Of a stretch of DNA of 64,000 nt, positions 21,828 through 30,001 are shown in pieces. The position numbers were made by a program, and so were the translations under genes. Position 1 is the first letter of the stretch. Each line of letters starts with the position of its first letter. The notes beneath the pieces are model-generated. The model had not been told where the DNA came from and made no database searches. It saw nothing but the letters and a program-made list of their open reading frames with translations. The DNA comes from Polynucleobacter wuianus (GTDB lineage: Bacteria; Pseudomonadota; Gammaproteobacteria; Burkholderiales; Burkholderiaceae). Where the stretch lies: the NCBI RefSeq assembly GCF_001659725.1, contig NZ_CP015922.1, forward strand, positions 1,984,001 to 2,048,000, written 5' to 3'.

Positions 21828-21870
21828 TGTCCCGAAGTACCGTGTCTATAAGGACAGTGTCCTTAAGTAC
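21828..21870. promoter_or_regulatory. Candidate operator with direct repeats and palindrome
   Basis: TGTCCCGAAGTAC (21828-21840) and TGTCCTTAAGTAC (21858-21870) are direct repeats exactly 30 bp apart, about three helical turns. Between and overlapping them is the perfect palindrome AAGGACA-G-TGTCCTT (21850-21864). It lies between the divergent autotransporter-like gene (start 21700) and the sensor kinase gene (start 21971). Confidence 0.6.
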
Positions 21871-21970
21871 ATATTCAGATGACTCATGGCGATTAGAGAT
21901 ATAAAAAGGTGATCTGGGATGCATGAACACATAAAATAAAAGTATTCACTGCCAGAAATAATCATCTCTC

Positions 21971-23410
21971 ATGAATAGCTTTGTTTTAGTCCTAATCATT
22001 CCCACCCTGCTCACCATCGTATCGGCAAGCACTCTTTATTTTTCTTTCAAAGGAAAAGTAGATACATCAGGTCGATATTTCTTGTTATCAGAATTTCTTT
22101 GGTTATTGACATTGCTATTTGTCATAGCATTAAATATTGAGCCCAGTCTTATAAGCACCCCATCTTTTTTTACTCTGTCAGTTACCACCCTACTGTCCGA
22201 AGCGGCTATCCTACTAAGCATCAAAGCTTTGACCAAGAAAATTCAGATTCAAGAATTTATTCGCTGGACTGTCGCTATATTGGCTTACTGCGGCTTTATT
22301 GAATATGTGCGAGAAAGTTTCGGGGCTCCATTTCCATTACTCTTTTTCTCAACTTTTTCAATCTGCGTTACCTCTTATACCTACCTTATCTGCAAACGGA
22401 TTGATAGCAACGGCCTTGAATCTAATCTTTTTATCAAATGGATCACGTATACAGAGGTTGGTCTAACAGTAATTCATGTGTTGCGATTTACCAGTTTTTT
22501 CACAAACGCTGCTATGACACCATTTAACCCCCCTTCACTAGCTATTGTCTTTTTCTCAATTTGGTTTTCGGTTAGCTTAATTCGTTATTTTTCTTACCTT
22601 GCATTACGAGTCAGCTGGGTAGATCCTAGAACTGCTAATGAAAATCCTTTGAATCAAAATTTAGTCAAATTGACCAATGAAAAAGATCAATTCTTACGGG
22701 GCTTAATATCATCCAATAGAGCCTTGGGTATCAGCGCACTAGCAAATTCATTGGCACATCAATTAAGCCAACCCATTACTGGCATCCTCTTACAAACTGA
22801 ATCTGTTAAGTGCGATTTAGTCGATCTAGGCGGTCAGGAAAAATCGGTATCCGCACTAAATGCCGTGACTGATCAGCTAGAGAAGGTATCCGACCTAGTA
22901 ACAAATTTGAGGAAACTATTTGGCGCTCAAGAACTTGAATTTAGACATTTCAATATTCAAGGCGCTTGCAATGAAGTGCTAGAAATTATCAAACCAACAC
23001 TTCAATCAAAAAATATTTCCCTTGAGACAACCTATACAGACAACCCAAATGTTGTCGGCAATTCAATCCAAATACAACAAGTGCTGATTAACATTTTCAA
23101 TAATGCAATGGATGCCATTGAAAATGCTAGGGACCATCGCAGAAAGATAGATCTCACCATTTCTCAAAATCAATCCCTGGCAATCATAGCCATAAAAGAT
23201 ACTGGCAGTGGCATATCTAACAGTATCACACCATCTATGTTTGAGTTATATCAGAGCACAAAACCTGAAGGTCTAGGCATTGGTTTGTGGCTTTGCAAAA
23301 CGATTATTGATAAACACCATGGCAGCATTACCGCCCTAAATCTTCCAACAGGTGGGGCAATCATTGAAATTCAAATACCAATATCTCAAGACTTAAATGA
23401 AAATAACTAA
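21971..23410 (+). CDS. Membrane sensor histidine kinase
   Basis: 479 residues. Residues 1-215 contain about seven hydrophobic segments and no recognised extracellular sensor domain. The dimerisation box holds the phosphorylated His263 in LAHQLSQPITGIL, of the HxLxQP type seen in FixL/DctB-like kinases. The N box NIFNNAMDAIENA (about 365-385), G1 KDTGSGIS and G2 GLGIGLWLCK are all present, so the ATPase part looks intact. It is followed 3 bases later by its response regulator. The signal is unknown. Confidence 0.88.
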   Translation: MNSFVLVLIIPTLLTIVSASTLYFSFKGKVDTSGRYFLLSEFLWLLTLLFVIALNIEPSLISTPSFFTLSVTTLLSEAAILLSIKALTKKIQIQEFIRWTVAILAYCGFIEYVRESFGAPFPLLFFSTFSICVTSYTYLICKRIDSNGLESNLFIKWITYTEVGLTVIHVLRFTSFFTNAAMTPFNPPSLAIVFFSIWFSVSLIRYFSYLALRVSWVDPRTANENPLNQNLVKLTNEKDQFLRGLISSNRALGISALANSLAHQLSQPITGILLQTESVKCDLVDLGGQEKSVSALNAVTDQLEKVSDLVTNLRKLFGAQELEFRHFNIQGACNEVLEIIKPTLQSKNISLETTYTDNPNVVGNSIQIQQVLINIFNNAMDAIENARDHRRKIDLTISQNQSLAIIAIKDTGSGISNSITPSMFELYQSTKPEGLGIGLWLCKTIIDKHHGSITALNLPTGGAIIEIQIPISQDLNENN

Positions 23411-23413
23411 TCT

Positions 23414-24055
23414 ATGAAGAACTCCAAAGTAATTATTGTTGATGACGAGCCCATTGTTCGTTCTGGCTTAGAAAATTGGTTATCACGCAGCTTCAAAGTC
23501 ATTAGTTTTGAATCTGCTGAGTCATTCTTAGATGCTTATAAGCAATTTGAATTTGAAGATGGGATACCTACCTGCATTTTGTTAGATTTTCAGATGCCTG
23601 GGATGAATGGCGTTGAACTACAAAAAAATTTGAGAGTAATGAACGTTGAATTTCCCATCATTTTTATGAGTGGCAATGCACAGCAATCGGACATTATTGA
23701 TGCTTGGCGAGGGGGTGCTGTGGACTTTATTCTCAAGCCATTTACACCAACTCAAGTCAAAGATGCATTAGTAAAGCAATTTAATGCTATTTCTCAATCT
23801 AGTATTAACCCATCACCCTCAGATGCCAAAGAACACATTCATATTCCAATTACTAAGCGTGAAGCGGAAGTTCTACTTCTTCTTGGCAGCGGTCAGCAAC
23901 AGTCTGAAGTAGCGCAAGCACTAGGCATTTCACAGAGAACGGTAAAAATGTACCGATCAAATTTAAGAGATAAGCTAGATCTCAATACTCTTGGCGAACT
24001 GATTAAATATTGTCAACAATACGAAAACTCAATTACAAAAATAACTGGTAAGTAA
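23414..24055 (+). CDS. FixJ/NarL-type response regulator
   Basis: 213 residues. The receiver domain (1-125) has the acidic pair Asp10/Asp11 in VDDEP, the phosphorylated Asp58 in LLDFQMPG, Ser86 in MSG and Lys108 in LKPF. The C-terminal LuxR/GerE helix-turn-helix (about 145-205) reads ITKREAEVLLLLGSGQQQSEVAQALGIS, given here as family blocks KREAEVL and SQRTVKMYRSNL. Its partner is the kinase 3 bases upstream. The divergent operator at 21828-21870 is its most likely target, which would make the autotransporter-like gene its regulon. Confidence 0.9.
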   Translation: MKNSKVIIVDDEPIVRSGLENWLSRSFKVISFESAESFLDAYKQFEFEDGIPTCILLDFQMPGMNGVELQKNLRVMNVEFPIIFMSGNAQQSDIIDAWRGGAVDFILKPFTPTQVKDALVKQFNAISQSSINPSPSDAKEHIHIPITKREAEVLLLLGSGQQQSEVAQALGISQRTVKMYRSNLRDKLDLNTLGELIKYCQQYENSITKITGK

Positions 24056-24067
24056 CTGATCTTCCAT

Positions 24068-24082
24068 GTCGTTTTAAACGAC
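24068..24082. repeat. 15-bp palindrome, copy 4
   Basis: Exact GTCGTTTTAAACGAC, 12 bases after the stop of the response regulator gene. Confidence 0.8.
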
Positions 24083-24140
24083 ACTCTATTACACACTCAC
24101 CAAAATAAGCACTACACCCTAGTATTGCCTGGGAAAATTA

Positions 24141-24167
24141 TTAGTGCGATCTATTACTACTCCGAGA
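24141..24167 (+). repeat. 27-bp intergenic repeat, copy 3
   Basis: Begins TTAGTGCGATCTATTACTAC and ends TCCGAGA. It lies 7 bases before the end of the DUF2806 gene. Confidence 0.7.
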
Positions 24168-24174
24168 TAAAAAT

Positions 24175-25167
24175 TTAAACGGCTGTTAAATTTTTATACT
24201 TAATTTGACTACCAGTAATCTCCACAATATCGCCAATTTGAGCAGTAAAACCCTGCGATTTAATTTTTTCAGCAATTGCACTCACCATGCCAATATTTGG
24301 AGATATTTTGATTAGGTGATAAAGCTGAAGACCTATGGTCGTCAATAAGCAGACTGGCTGAATTTTTAGAACTCTTTTAGGGTCTGGATTTGTAACTAAT
24401 ATTAATCTTTCATTTGAAACAATTGCCAAAGTGAAGGCATCTTTTGAGCTGCTTTTCCAGTTCTTTTCTAAACCAAAAGAATCAACACCAGACAGCAACC
24501 CTAATTCCTGCAAGTTGAGCAACTTATCAAAAGTAATATTGTTTGCACTGAGTATTTGCTCGTCACCTTTATAAATAAACCCCTCAAATACAAATGCCAT
24601 TAGCGACTCAATTAAAGAAGCTTCGTCTTTACTAAGGTGCTTTAAAAAATCAAGAGTTCTTAAGGAATAGGTGCCGGGACCTTTTGACTCACCAGCCAAG
24701 ACCTTTCCCCATAAGCTAGTTAGCTCTTCCGAGGAAACGGAAGACGCCCCCTCCCTCCACCTTAGGAGCCAATCACCATCAATTGATTTTTCCGATGGCT
24801 CTTGAGCATCCTGCAACAATTCTTGCTCAGCATAGCTAATTGCTTTATTTACACTGACTTCTTTTCTTATTTCTTCAGCTTTTATTGTCTGAATTGACTT
24901 GTTGCTGATAAAGCCGATGGTTAATTGATTGTCAGATCTACTTTCAACATCAACGATTTCACCGCTTGGCAACAGAGCCTTCTCACCCCTTTTGATCGCA
25001 AGTGCATCTAACTCAACCTGAGCCATCTGAAGCATTTCCGCCTTTCGGACATCAATCATTGCCTGCCCTTCTCTTCTGATCTGCCAGGGCTTCAATAGAG
25101 AGCCAACACCCTTGTCGATCAGGCTATCCCATAACTTGATGACCAATTGCTCTCCAAGTAGCGCCAT
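24175..25167 (-). CDS. DUF2806-type protein
   Basis: 330 residues. The central block DWLLRWREGASSVSSEELTSLWGKVLAGE, followed by PGTYSLRTLDFLKHLS (split here), is the pattern I associate with DUF2806, a family of unknown function found on accessory DNA in bacteria. The N-terminus is helical (DSLIDKGVGSLLKPWQIRREG) with a Lys/Glu-rich segment. No membrane segments. It is the only gene between two copies of the 15-bp palindrome (24068 and 25255), giving it the look of a single-gene cassette. A defence role is possible from context only. Confidence 0.8.
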   Translation of the reverse strand: MALLGEQLVIKLWDSLIDKGVGSLLKPWQIRREGQAMIDVRKAEMLQMAQVELDALAIKRGEKALLPSGEIVDVESRSDNQLTIGFISNKSIQTIKAEEIRKEVSVNKAISYAEQELLQDAQEPSEKSIDGDWLLRWREGASSVSSEELTSLWGKVLAGESKGPGTYSLRTLDFLKHLSKDEASLIESLMAFVFEGFIYKGDEQILSANNITFDKLLNLQELGLLSGVDSFGLEKNWKSSSKDAFTLAIVSNERLILVTNPDPKRVLKIQPVCLLTTIGLQLYHLIKISPNIGMVSAIAEKIKSQGFTAQIGDIVEITGSQIKYKNLTAV

Positions 25168-25254
25168 ACACCCCTCATATCAGTCCTATCTAATTGATTC
25201 AGTTTATAGCTTAGTCCTCGATTTAAATAGAGATGGGGAATTTGGATTTTTGAT

Positions 25255-25269
25255 GTCGTTTTGAACGAC
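25255..25269. repeat. 15-bp palindrome variant, copy 5
   Basis: GTCGTTTTGAACGAC, one base from the consensus, inside a longer GATGTCGTT/AACGACATC dyad. It lies 88 bases upstream of the DUF2806 start and about 175 bases inside the right att repeat. Confidence 0.7.
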
Positions 25270-25443
25270 ATCTTCCATCCACCACCCTCCGATAGAAGCC
25301 ATATGCTAGAAGGGTTTTTGCCAGCGGAGCCTTATTCTTCGGCACTTTGCGGGTGGTGTGTCACACGGTGTGTGCTACGGTGAAAACCTTGGTTTTCTAA
25401 GTGCTTGATTTTATTGGGAAAAGGGTTGAAAACCTCAGAACCT

Positions 25444-25491
25444 TGTGCTTTATGATTCCGTCGCTCTAACCAGCTGAGCTAATTCGCCGAA
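25444..25491 (-). repeat. Right copy of 48-bp att repeat: 5' half of tRNA-Met
   Basis: Identical to 2389-2436. On the minus strand, TACAAT lies about 10 bases before the tRNA 5' end and TTACAG another 16 bases further, so this copy probably keeps the native tRNA promoter. That would make it the displaced chromosomal 5' half and the true right end of the integrated DNA. The 3' half of the tRNA is absent here. Confidence 0.75.
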
Positions 25492-25556
25492 GGTGTGATT
25501 GTAGCAAATCCGCCCCATTCTGTAACGGCTCAGCCTAGAAACCGTAATATAGATAC

Positions 25557-25877
25557 ATGAAGATTCAACTCCTAAAAGTACTCATTTGGGCAATTTTGGG
25601 CACTTATTTGCCCCATAATGCACTTGCAGCACAAATCTTTATTACTAACTACCCGTCTGAAGCCAACGCCAAGGTCTTTGTTACCAAGTACCAATCCGAG
25701 GCGAATTGCATTGTTTATGAAACCCAATATTCCAGCGATAACGAGCCAGGCGTTTGGTTTTATACAAAATACAAAAGTGATGCTCGAGCAACGATTTACT
25801 ACACCCAATATAAATCCGATGCTGATCTTGTGCTGTATTTCACGAAATACAAAAGTGATGCTCGTTGTCGCTACTGA
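25557..25877 (+). CDS. Small secreted protein of tandem KYKSDA-type repeats
   Basis: 106 residues: a signal peptide (1-24, ending ALAAQ) and then about six imperfect repeats of 13-14 residues: IFITNYPSEANAK, VFVTKYQSEANCI, VYETQYSSDNEPG, VWFYTKYKSDARA, TIYYTQYKSDADL, VLYFTKYKSDARC. Each repeat is a beta strand followed by a Tyr-x-Ser-(D/E)-A turn. I associate this pattern with DUF6150-type small proteins. Function unknown. It lies just right of the integrated element, 14 bases upstream of the MOSC gene on the same strand. Confidence 0.65.
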   Translation: MKIQLLKVLIWAILGTYLPHNALAAQIFITNYPSEANAKVFVTKYQSEANCIVYETQYSSDNEPGVWFYTKYKSDARATIYYTQYKSDADLVLYFTKYKSDARCRY

Positions 25878-25891
25878 TTAGCAATTAACTC

Positions 25892-26503
25892 ATGAAACTT
25901 ATTTCTATTTCCTCGGGAAAGGTTCTGCCTTTATTTGGAAACCACCACCCCAATTACAAGTCTGTGGTTTCAGCAATTCACAAGAAGAGCATTAGTAATT
26001 TGCAAAATCCGATTGCTATTGAGATCAACACTCTTGGGGTAAAAGGGGATGAACAAGCCGACCTAAGTGTGCATGGCGGTATCGAAAAAGCAATCTATGT
26101 TTATCCGTCAGAGCACTACGAGTTTTGGAATGCTTTATTAACTCGGGAAACAAAAAAACCTACGTCGCTTGAATATGGAGCCATTGGCGAGAACTTTACA
26201 ATTGAAGGTCTTCTAGAAACCGACGTCTTTGTTGGCGACAAACTCTTGATTGGTGAACTTGAGTTTTTGGTTGTTAAATTAAGAGAACCTTGTTTCAAAT
26301 TCAACGCCGCTTTGGGCTATAAGGGTGCTAGCAAGGCAATGCTCCAATCGGGTTTTAGTGGCTGGTACTTGCGGGTACTAAAAACAGGAGTGCTCACAGC
26401 TGGTGCCAAAATCACTCTAGTGCCAGGCCCTAGAAATACCTCGATTGCTCAGCAAAATAAAAATCTCTTAAATAGTCGCAATCAGAAAGATTTGTGGGAA
26501 TAA
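25892..26503 (+). CDS. MOSC-domain protein (YiiM-like)
   Basis: 203 residues. It has the MOSC signatures GDEQADLSVHGGIEKAIYVYP (about 50-70, shown in part), GAIGENFTIEGLLE and the conserved Cys in LREPCFKFNA (about 133). MOSC proteins bind molybdopterin-type cofactors; YiiM relatives reduce N-hydroxylated compounds with the help of an electron-transfer chain. The domain covers the full length and no extra domain is present. The small gap after the repeat protein suggests shared transcription, but a functional link is not evident. Confidence 0.88.
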   Translation: MKLISISSGKVLPLFGNHHPNYKSVVSAIHKKSISNLQNPIAIEINTLGVKGDEQADLSVHGGIEKAIYVYPSEHYEFWNALLTRETKKPTSLEYGAIGENFTIEGLLETDVFVGDKLLIGELEFLVVKLREPCFKFNAALGYKGASKAMLQSGFSGWYLRVLKTGVLTAGAKITLVPGPRNTSIAQQNKNLLNSRNQKDLWE

Positions 26504-26504
26504 A

Positions 26505-26532
26505 AAAACCCGATCATTTCTGATCGGGTTTT
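26505..26532. terminator. Bidirectional rho-independent terminator
   Basis: Perfect 12-bp stem (AAAACCCGATCA with TGATCGGGTTTT) and a TTTC loop, with A- and T-runs on either side, placed between two convergent genes. Confidence 0.9.
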
Positions 26533-26556
26533 GAATTTACTACAGACTAAAAAATC

Positions 26557-28227
26557 TTAGTCACGTGCATAGATATCTACATCTTTGGTTTCACGTACAA
26601 ACAATGTGCCGATTACTAAAGTAATAGCAGCAATGATGATTGGATACCAGAGGCCGTAGTAAATATTACCGTTTTGCGCAACCAAGGCAAAGGAGATCGT
26701 TGGCAACAAGCCGCCGAACCAACCGTTACCAATGTGGTATGGCAATGACATAGAGGTATAACGAATGCGGGTTGGGAACATCTCAACCAACATCGCCGCG
26801 ATTGGACCATAAACCATGGTTACCAAGATCACCAGGTAAACCAACAAGAGCAATACAGCAACATAGTTAATTTGTGCTGGATCAGCTTTAGCTGGGTAAC
26901 CTTCTTTATTCAATGCTTCGCGAATTGCTTTCTTAAATTCAGCATCTTTCGCTTTCGCTTCAGCTGGATCTAAACCCTTAGCGGTGTAACCCGGAATCTC
27001 TACATCACCAATTTTCACAACAGCAACAGTGCCAGCAGGAGCAGGAATAGTGCTATAGCTTGCAGAGTTAGAAGCCATCACTTGTTTTGCAATATCGCAA
27101 GAACTTGTGAATTTAGCAGTGCCTGTTGGGTTGAATTGGAAAGTACATTCGTTTACATCAGCAGTGATTGTTGCTGGTGCTGTTGCCATTGCTTTTTCCA
27201 ACGCTGGGTTGGCGAAGTGAGTCAAGGCATTGAACACAGAAACAGGGGTGTTAGGGATATAAGTAATTACAGCCAATAACAAGCCGCCCATGATGATCAC
27301 TTTACGGCCGATCTTGTCAGACAAGCTACCGAACACCACGAAGAATGGCGTACCGATTACCAATGAAGCAGCAATCAACAAGTTTGCAGTCTTCGGATCC
27401 ACCTTTAACACTTGGGTGAGGTAGAACAAAGCGTAGAACTGACCTGTGTACCAAACCACCGCTTGACCTGCTACCAGACCAAACAATGCCAAGATAACAA
27501 TCTTCAAATTCTTCCATTGACCAAATGACTCGGTCAAAGGTGCTTTAGACAATTTACCTTCTTCTTTCATCTTCTTGAAAGCTGGTGACTCATTCATGGA
27601 CAAACGAATCCATACAGAGATCGCCAACAATGCGATAGAAACGATGAAAGGAACGCGCCAGCCCCAAACATCAAAGTCTGGACCAGTAAATTCACGTGTG
27701 AACAAAATCACGAGCAAGGAGAGGAACAAACCTAAAGTTGCAGTTGTTTGAATCCAAGCTGTGTAGGCACCACGACGACCATTAGGAGCATGTTCAGCAA
27801 CATAAGTTGCAGCACCGCCGTACTCACCACCCAAAGCCAAACCTTGAAGCATACGTAATGCGATCAAGATCACTGGAGCAGCAACGCCGATCGTTGCGTA
27901 GTTAGGCAGAATACCCACGATGAAGGTTGCGCCGCCCATTAACAGGATGGTGACCAAGAAGGTATATTTACGACCGATCAAGTCGCCTAGACGACCAAAC
28001 ACCAACGCGCCAAATGGACGCACGATGAAACCGGCAGCAAACGCTAACAAAGCGAAAATGAAGGCAGAGCCAGCATCTAGGCCTGAGAAGAATTGCTTAG
28101 CAATAATTGCGGCAAGTGAACCGTAAAGATAAAAGTCGTACCACTCAAAAACCGTACCTAATGAGGAAGCAAAAATAACTTTGCGCTCTTCAGCGGTCAT
28201 TGGGGCTGCTTTAGTTGATGTTGACAT
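26557..28227 (-). CDS. MHS-family (metabolite:H+ symporter) MFS transporter with a large insertion
   Basis: 556 residues. The MHS start is recognisable: SLGTVFEWYDFYLYGSLA, the first cytoplasmic loop GRLGDLIGRKYTF and GLALGGEYGGAATYVAEHAP. Twelve membrane segments are expected. About 130 residues (roughly 325-455) are inserted between the eighth and ninth segments, contain two Cys and are mostly polar, so they probably face the periplasm. MHS members carry sugars, organic acids, shikimate or betaine; the substrate is not decided by sequence. It is divergent from the gamma-glutamyltransferase gene by 175 bases. Confidence 0.88.
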   Translation of the reverse strand: MSTSTKAAPMTAEERKVIFASSLGTVFEWYDFYLYGSLAAIIAKQFFSGLDAGSAFIFALLAFAAGFIVRPFGALVFGRLGDLIGRKYTFLVTILLMGGATFIVGILPNYATIGVAAPVILIALRMLQGLALGGEYGGAATYVAEHAPNGRRGAYTAWIQTTATLGLFLSLLVILFTREFTGPDFDVWGWRVPFIVSIALLAISVWIRLSMNESPAFKKMKEEGKLSKAPLTESFGQWKNLKIVILALFGLVAGQAVVWYTGQFYALFYLTQVLKVDPKTANLLIAASLVIGTPFFVVFGSLSDKIGRKVIIMGGLLLAVITYIPNTPVSVFNALTHFANPALEKAMATAPATITADVNECTFQFNPTGTAKFTSSCDIAKQVMASNSASYSTIPAPAGTVAVVKIGDVEIPGYTAKGLDPAEAKAKDAEFKKAIREALNKEGYPAKADPAQINYVAVLLLLVYLVILVTMVYGPIAAMLVEMFPTRIRYTSMSLPYHIGNGWFGGLLPTISFALVAQNGNIYYGLWYPIIIAAITLVIGTLFVRETKDVDIYARD

Positions 28228-28402
28228 CAGTAGCTCCTAACTATTTTTATTGAAGTAGAAAAACAACGGATCGATTATGCTTTGAAAAAAACCAAAGAAA
28301 TCCGCTAGTTAGGGTAATTCCCCATCAATTAGGGTTGGGGTTTTCCCGAGATCTACAATGTAATAAATCACAAATACAACATTCGTAGTGGAGAACAAAT
28401 AA

Positions 28403-30001
28403 ATGCAAGCGAAATGGGGAATTCGGGGAATGGCAGTGGCGCCACACTCCCTTGCTTCTGAGTCAGCTTTAGCAGTCCTTCGTGAGGGCGGCAATGCCTT
28501 AGAAGCAATGGTGGCTGCAGCGGCAACGATTGCTGTTGTTTACCCCCACATGAACTCGATTGGCGGTGACTCTTTTTGGGTAATCCATTCTCCAGGCAAA
28601 GCCATGGGTGGCATTGATGCCTGCGGTGCAGCTGCAGGCTTAGCAACAAAGAAATGGTACGCAGAGCGTGGTATTACTAAAGCCATTCCATTTCGCGGAC
28701 CAGTTGCAGCCAATACCGTGGCCGGAACAATTTCGGGCTGGGGGGCAGCACAAAGCCTATCTCAGCAAGGTCTAGGCGGAAAGATTCCTTTATCTCGTCT
28801 ATTGGCAGACGCAATTCATTACGCCGAAGCGGGTGTTCCAGTTACTTATAGTCAATCAAGTCTTACCGCTAAGAAGCGTGAGGAGTTAAATCCTATTACT
28901 GGATTTGCAAAAACATTTTTGGTCAATGGCAAGGCTCCTGTAGTTGGCAGCATCTTTAAACAAGAACGCCTTGCTAAAACCTTGCGCCAAATTGCCGCCA
29001 AAGGCACAGATGATTTTTACCGTGGCGATCTTGCGGATTTGTTAGCAAAGGAACTTACGGATATCGGCAGCCCTCTCCGATTAAGCGACTTGAATCGTCA
29101 TAACGCAAAACTGATTGACCCGCTGGAACTGAAACACAGCTTAGGCAATGTGTACAACATGGTGCCACCCACTCAAGGTGTTGTGTCACTCATGATCATC
29201 GGCATTCTTGATCAACTCAATCTCAAACGCTTTAAGGTCGATAGCACCGAATACGTTCATCACTGCGTTGAAGCAACTAAGCAAGCGTTTAAGATCCGCG
29301 ATCAATTTGTCACTGACCCTGCTTACATGACAAAGAATGCGCAATCCTTTTTATCTCCCACTTTCTTGAAAAAGTTAGCAAAAAATATTGATCCCAATAA
29401 AGCTTTACCCTGGGGTCAAGGCAAAGGACCAGCGGATACTATTTGGATGGGTGTGATTGATGGCGATGGCAACTGCGTCTCTTTCATCCAAAGTATCTAT
29501 CACGAGTTTGGTGCTGGCATTGTTCTACCTAAATCAGGAGTTAACTGGCAAAACCGAGGTTGCAGCTTCTCTCTGGATCACAAGACACTCAATCATCTCG
29601 AACCCTATCGCAAACCATTCCATACACTCAATCCTGCGATGGCTTTATTCAAAGATGGTCGCTCTATGGTTTACGGCACGATGGGCGGCGACGGTCAACC
29701 GCAAACCCAATGCGCGGTCTTTACTCGTACTGCTACTTATGGGCTTGATCCACAAGATGCAATTAGTCGTCCTCGTTGGCTGCTTGGTCGCACTTGGGGT
29801 CAAACTAGCGACAGCTTGAAGTTAGAGTCTCGCTTTAGCCCATGGGTTGCAAAAGAATTACATGCAATGGGCCATGAAATTGAAATGCTCGATGCTTTTG
29901 ATGAAACTGTGGGGCATGCAGGTTGCATCATCCGCGAGCCCTCTGGCACCCTGCGTGGTGGCTGGGATCCTCGTAGTGATGGCGCTGTTAGCGCGTTTTA
30001 G
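28403..30001 (+). CDS. Gamma-glutamyltransferase family protein
   Basis: 532 residues, the full length of the family. The nucleophile Thr346 in ADTIWMGVIDGDGN would start the small subunit after self-cleavage, and the family's SIxxxFGAG (SIYHEFGAG) and the glycine-rich TMGGDGQPQTQ are visible. The usual TTH is TIW here. No signal peptide is visible at the N-terminus (MQAKWGIRGMAVAPH), unlike secreted GGTs, so it may be a cytoplasmic member. Its 3' end overlaps a convergent gene by 14 bases. The neighbouring transporter hints at uptake of a gamma-glutamyl or related compound. Confidence 0.88.
   Translation: MQAKWGIRGMAVAPHSLASESALAVLREGGNALEAMVAAAATIAVVYPHMNSIGGDSFWVIHSPGKAMGGIDACGAAAGLATKKWYAERGITKAIPFRGPVAANTVAGTISGWGAAQSLSQQGLGGKIPLSRLLADAIHYAEAGVPVTYSQSSLTAKKREELNPITGFAKTFLVNGKAPVVGSIFKQERLAKTLRQIAAKGTDDFYRGDLADLLAKELTDIGSPLRLSDLNRHNAKLIDPLELKHSLGNVYNMVPPTQGVVSLMIIGILDQLNLKRFKVDSTEYVHHCVEATKQAFKIRDQFVTDPAYMTKNAQSFLSPTFLKKLAKNIDPNKALPWGQGKGPADTIWMGVIDGDGNCVSFIQSIYHEFGAGIVLPKSGVNWQNRGCSFSLDHKTLNHLEPYRKPFHTLNPAMALFKDGRSMVYGTMGGDGQPQTQCAVFTRTATYGLDPQDAISRPRWLLGRTWGQTSDSLKLESRFSPWVAKELHAMGHEIEMLDAFDETVGHAGCIIREPSGTLRGGWDPRSDGAVSAF

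Larger units (their letters stand above)
25168..25556. other. Right boundary region of the integrated element
   Basis: This 389-bp gap has no supported gene. It contains palindrome copy 5 (25255-25269), a short hairpin AAAACC/GGTTTT near 25383, arm-like GTGTG/CACAC words near 25355-25375 and the right att repeat (25444-25491). Beyond the repeat the DNA reads as core genome. Confidence 0.5.

Noticed and set aside
2555..25269. The palindrome as a chromosomal dif or plasmid pdif site.
   Set aside because: Arms are 7 bp with a 1-base centre; Xer sites have 11-bp arms with a 6-base spacer and different sequence.
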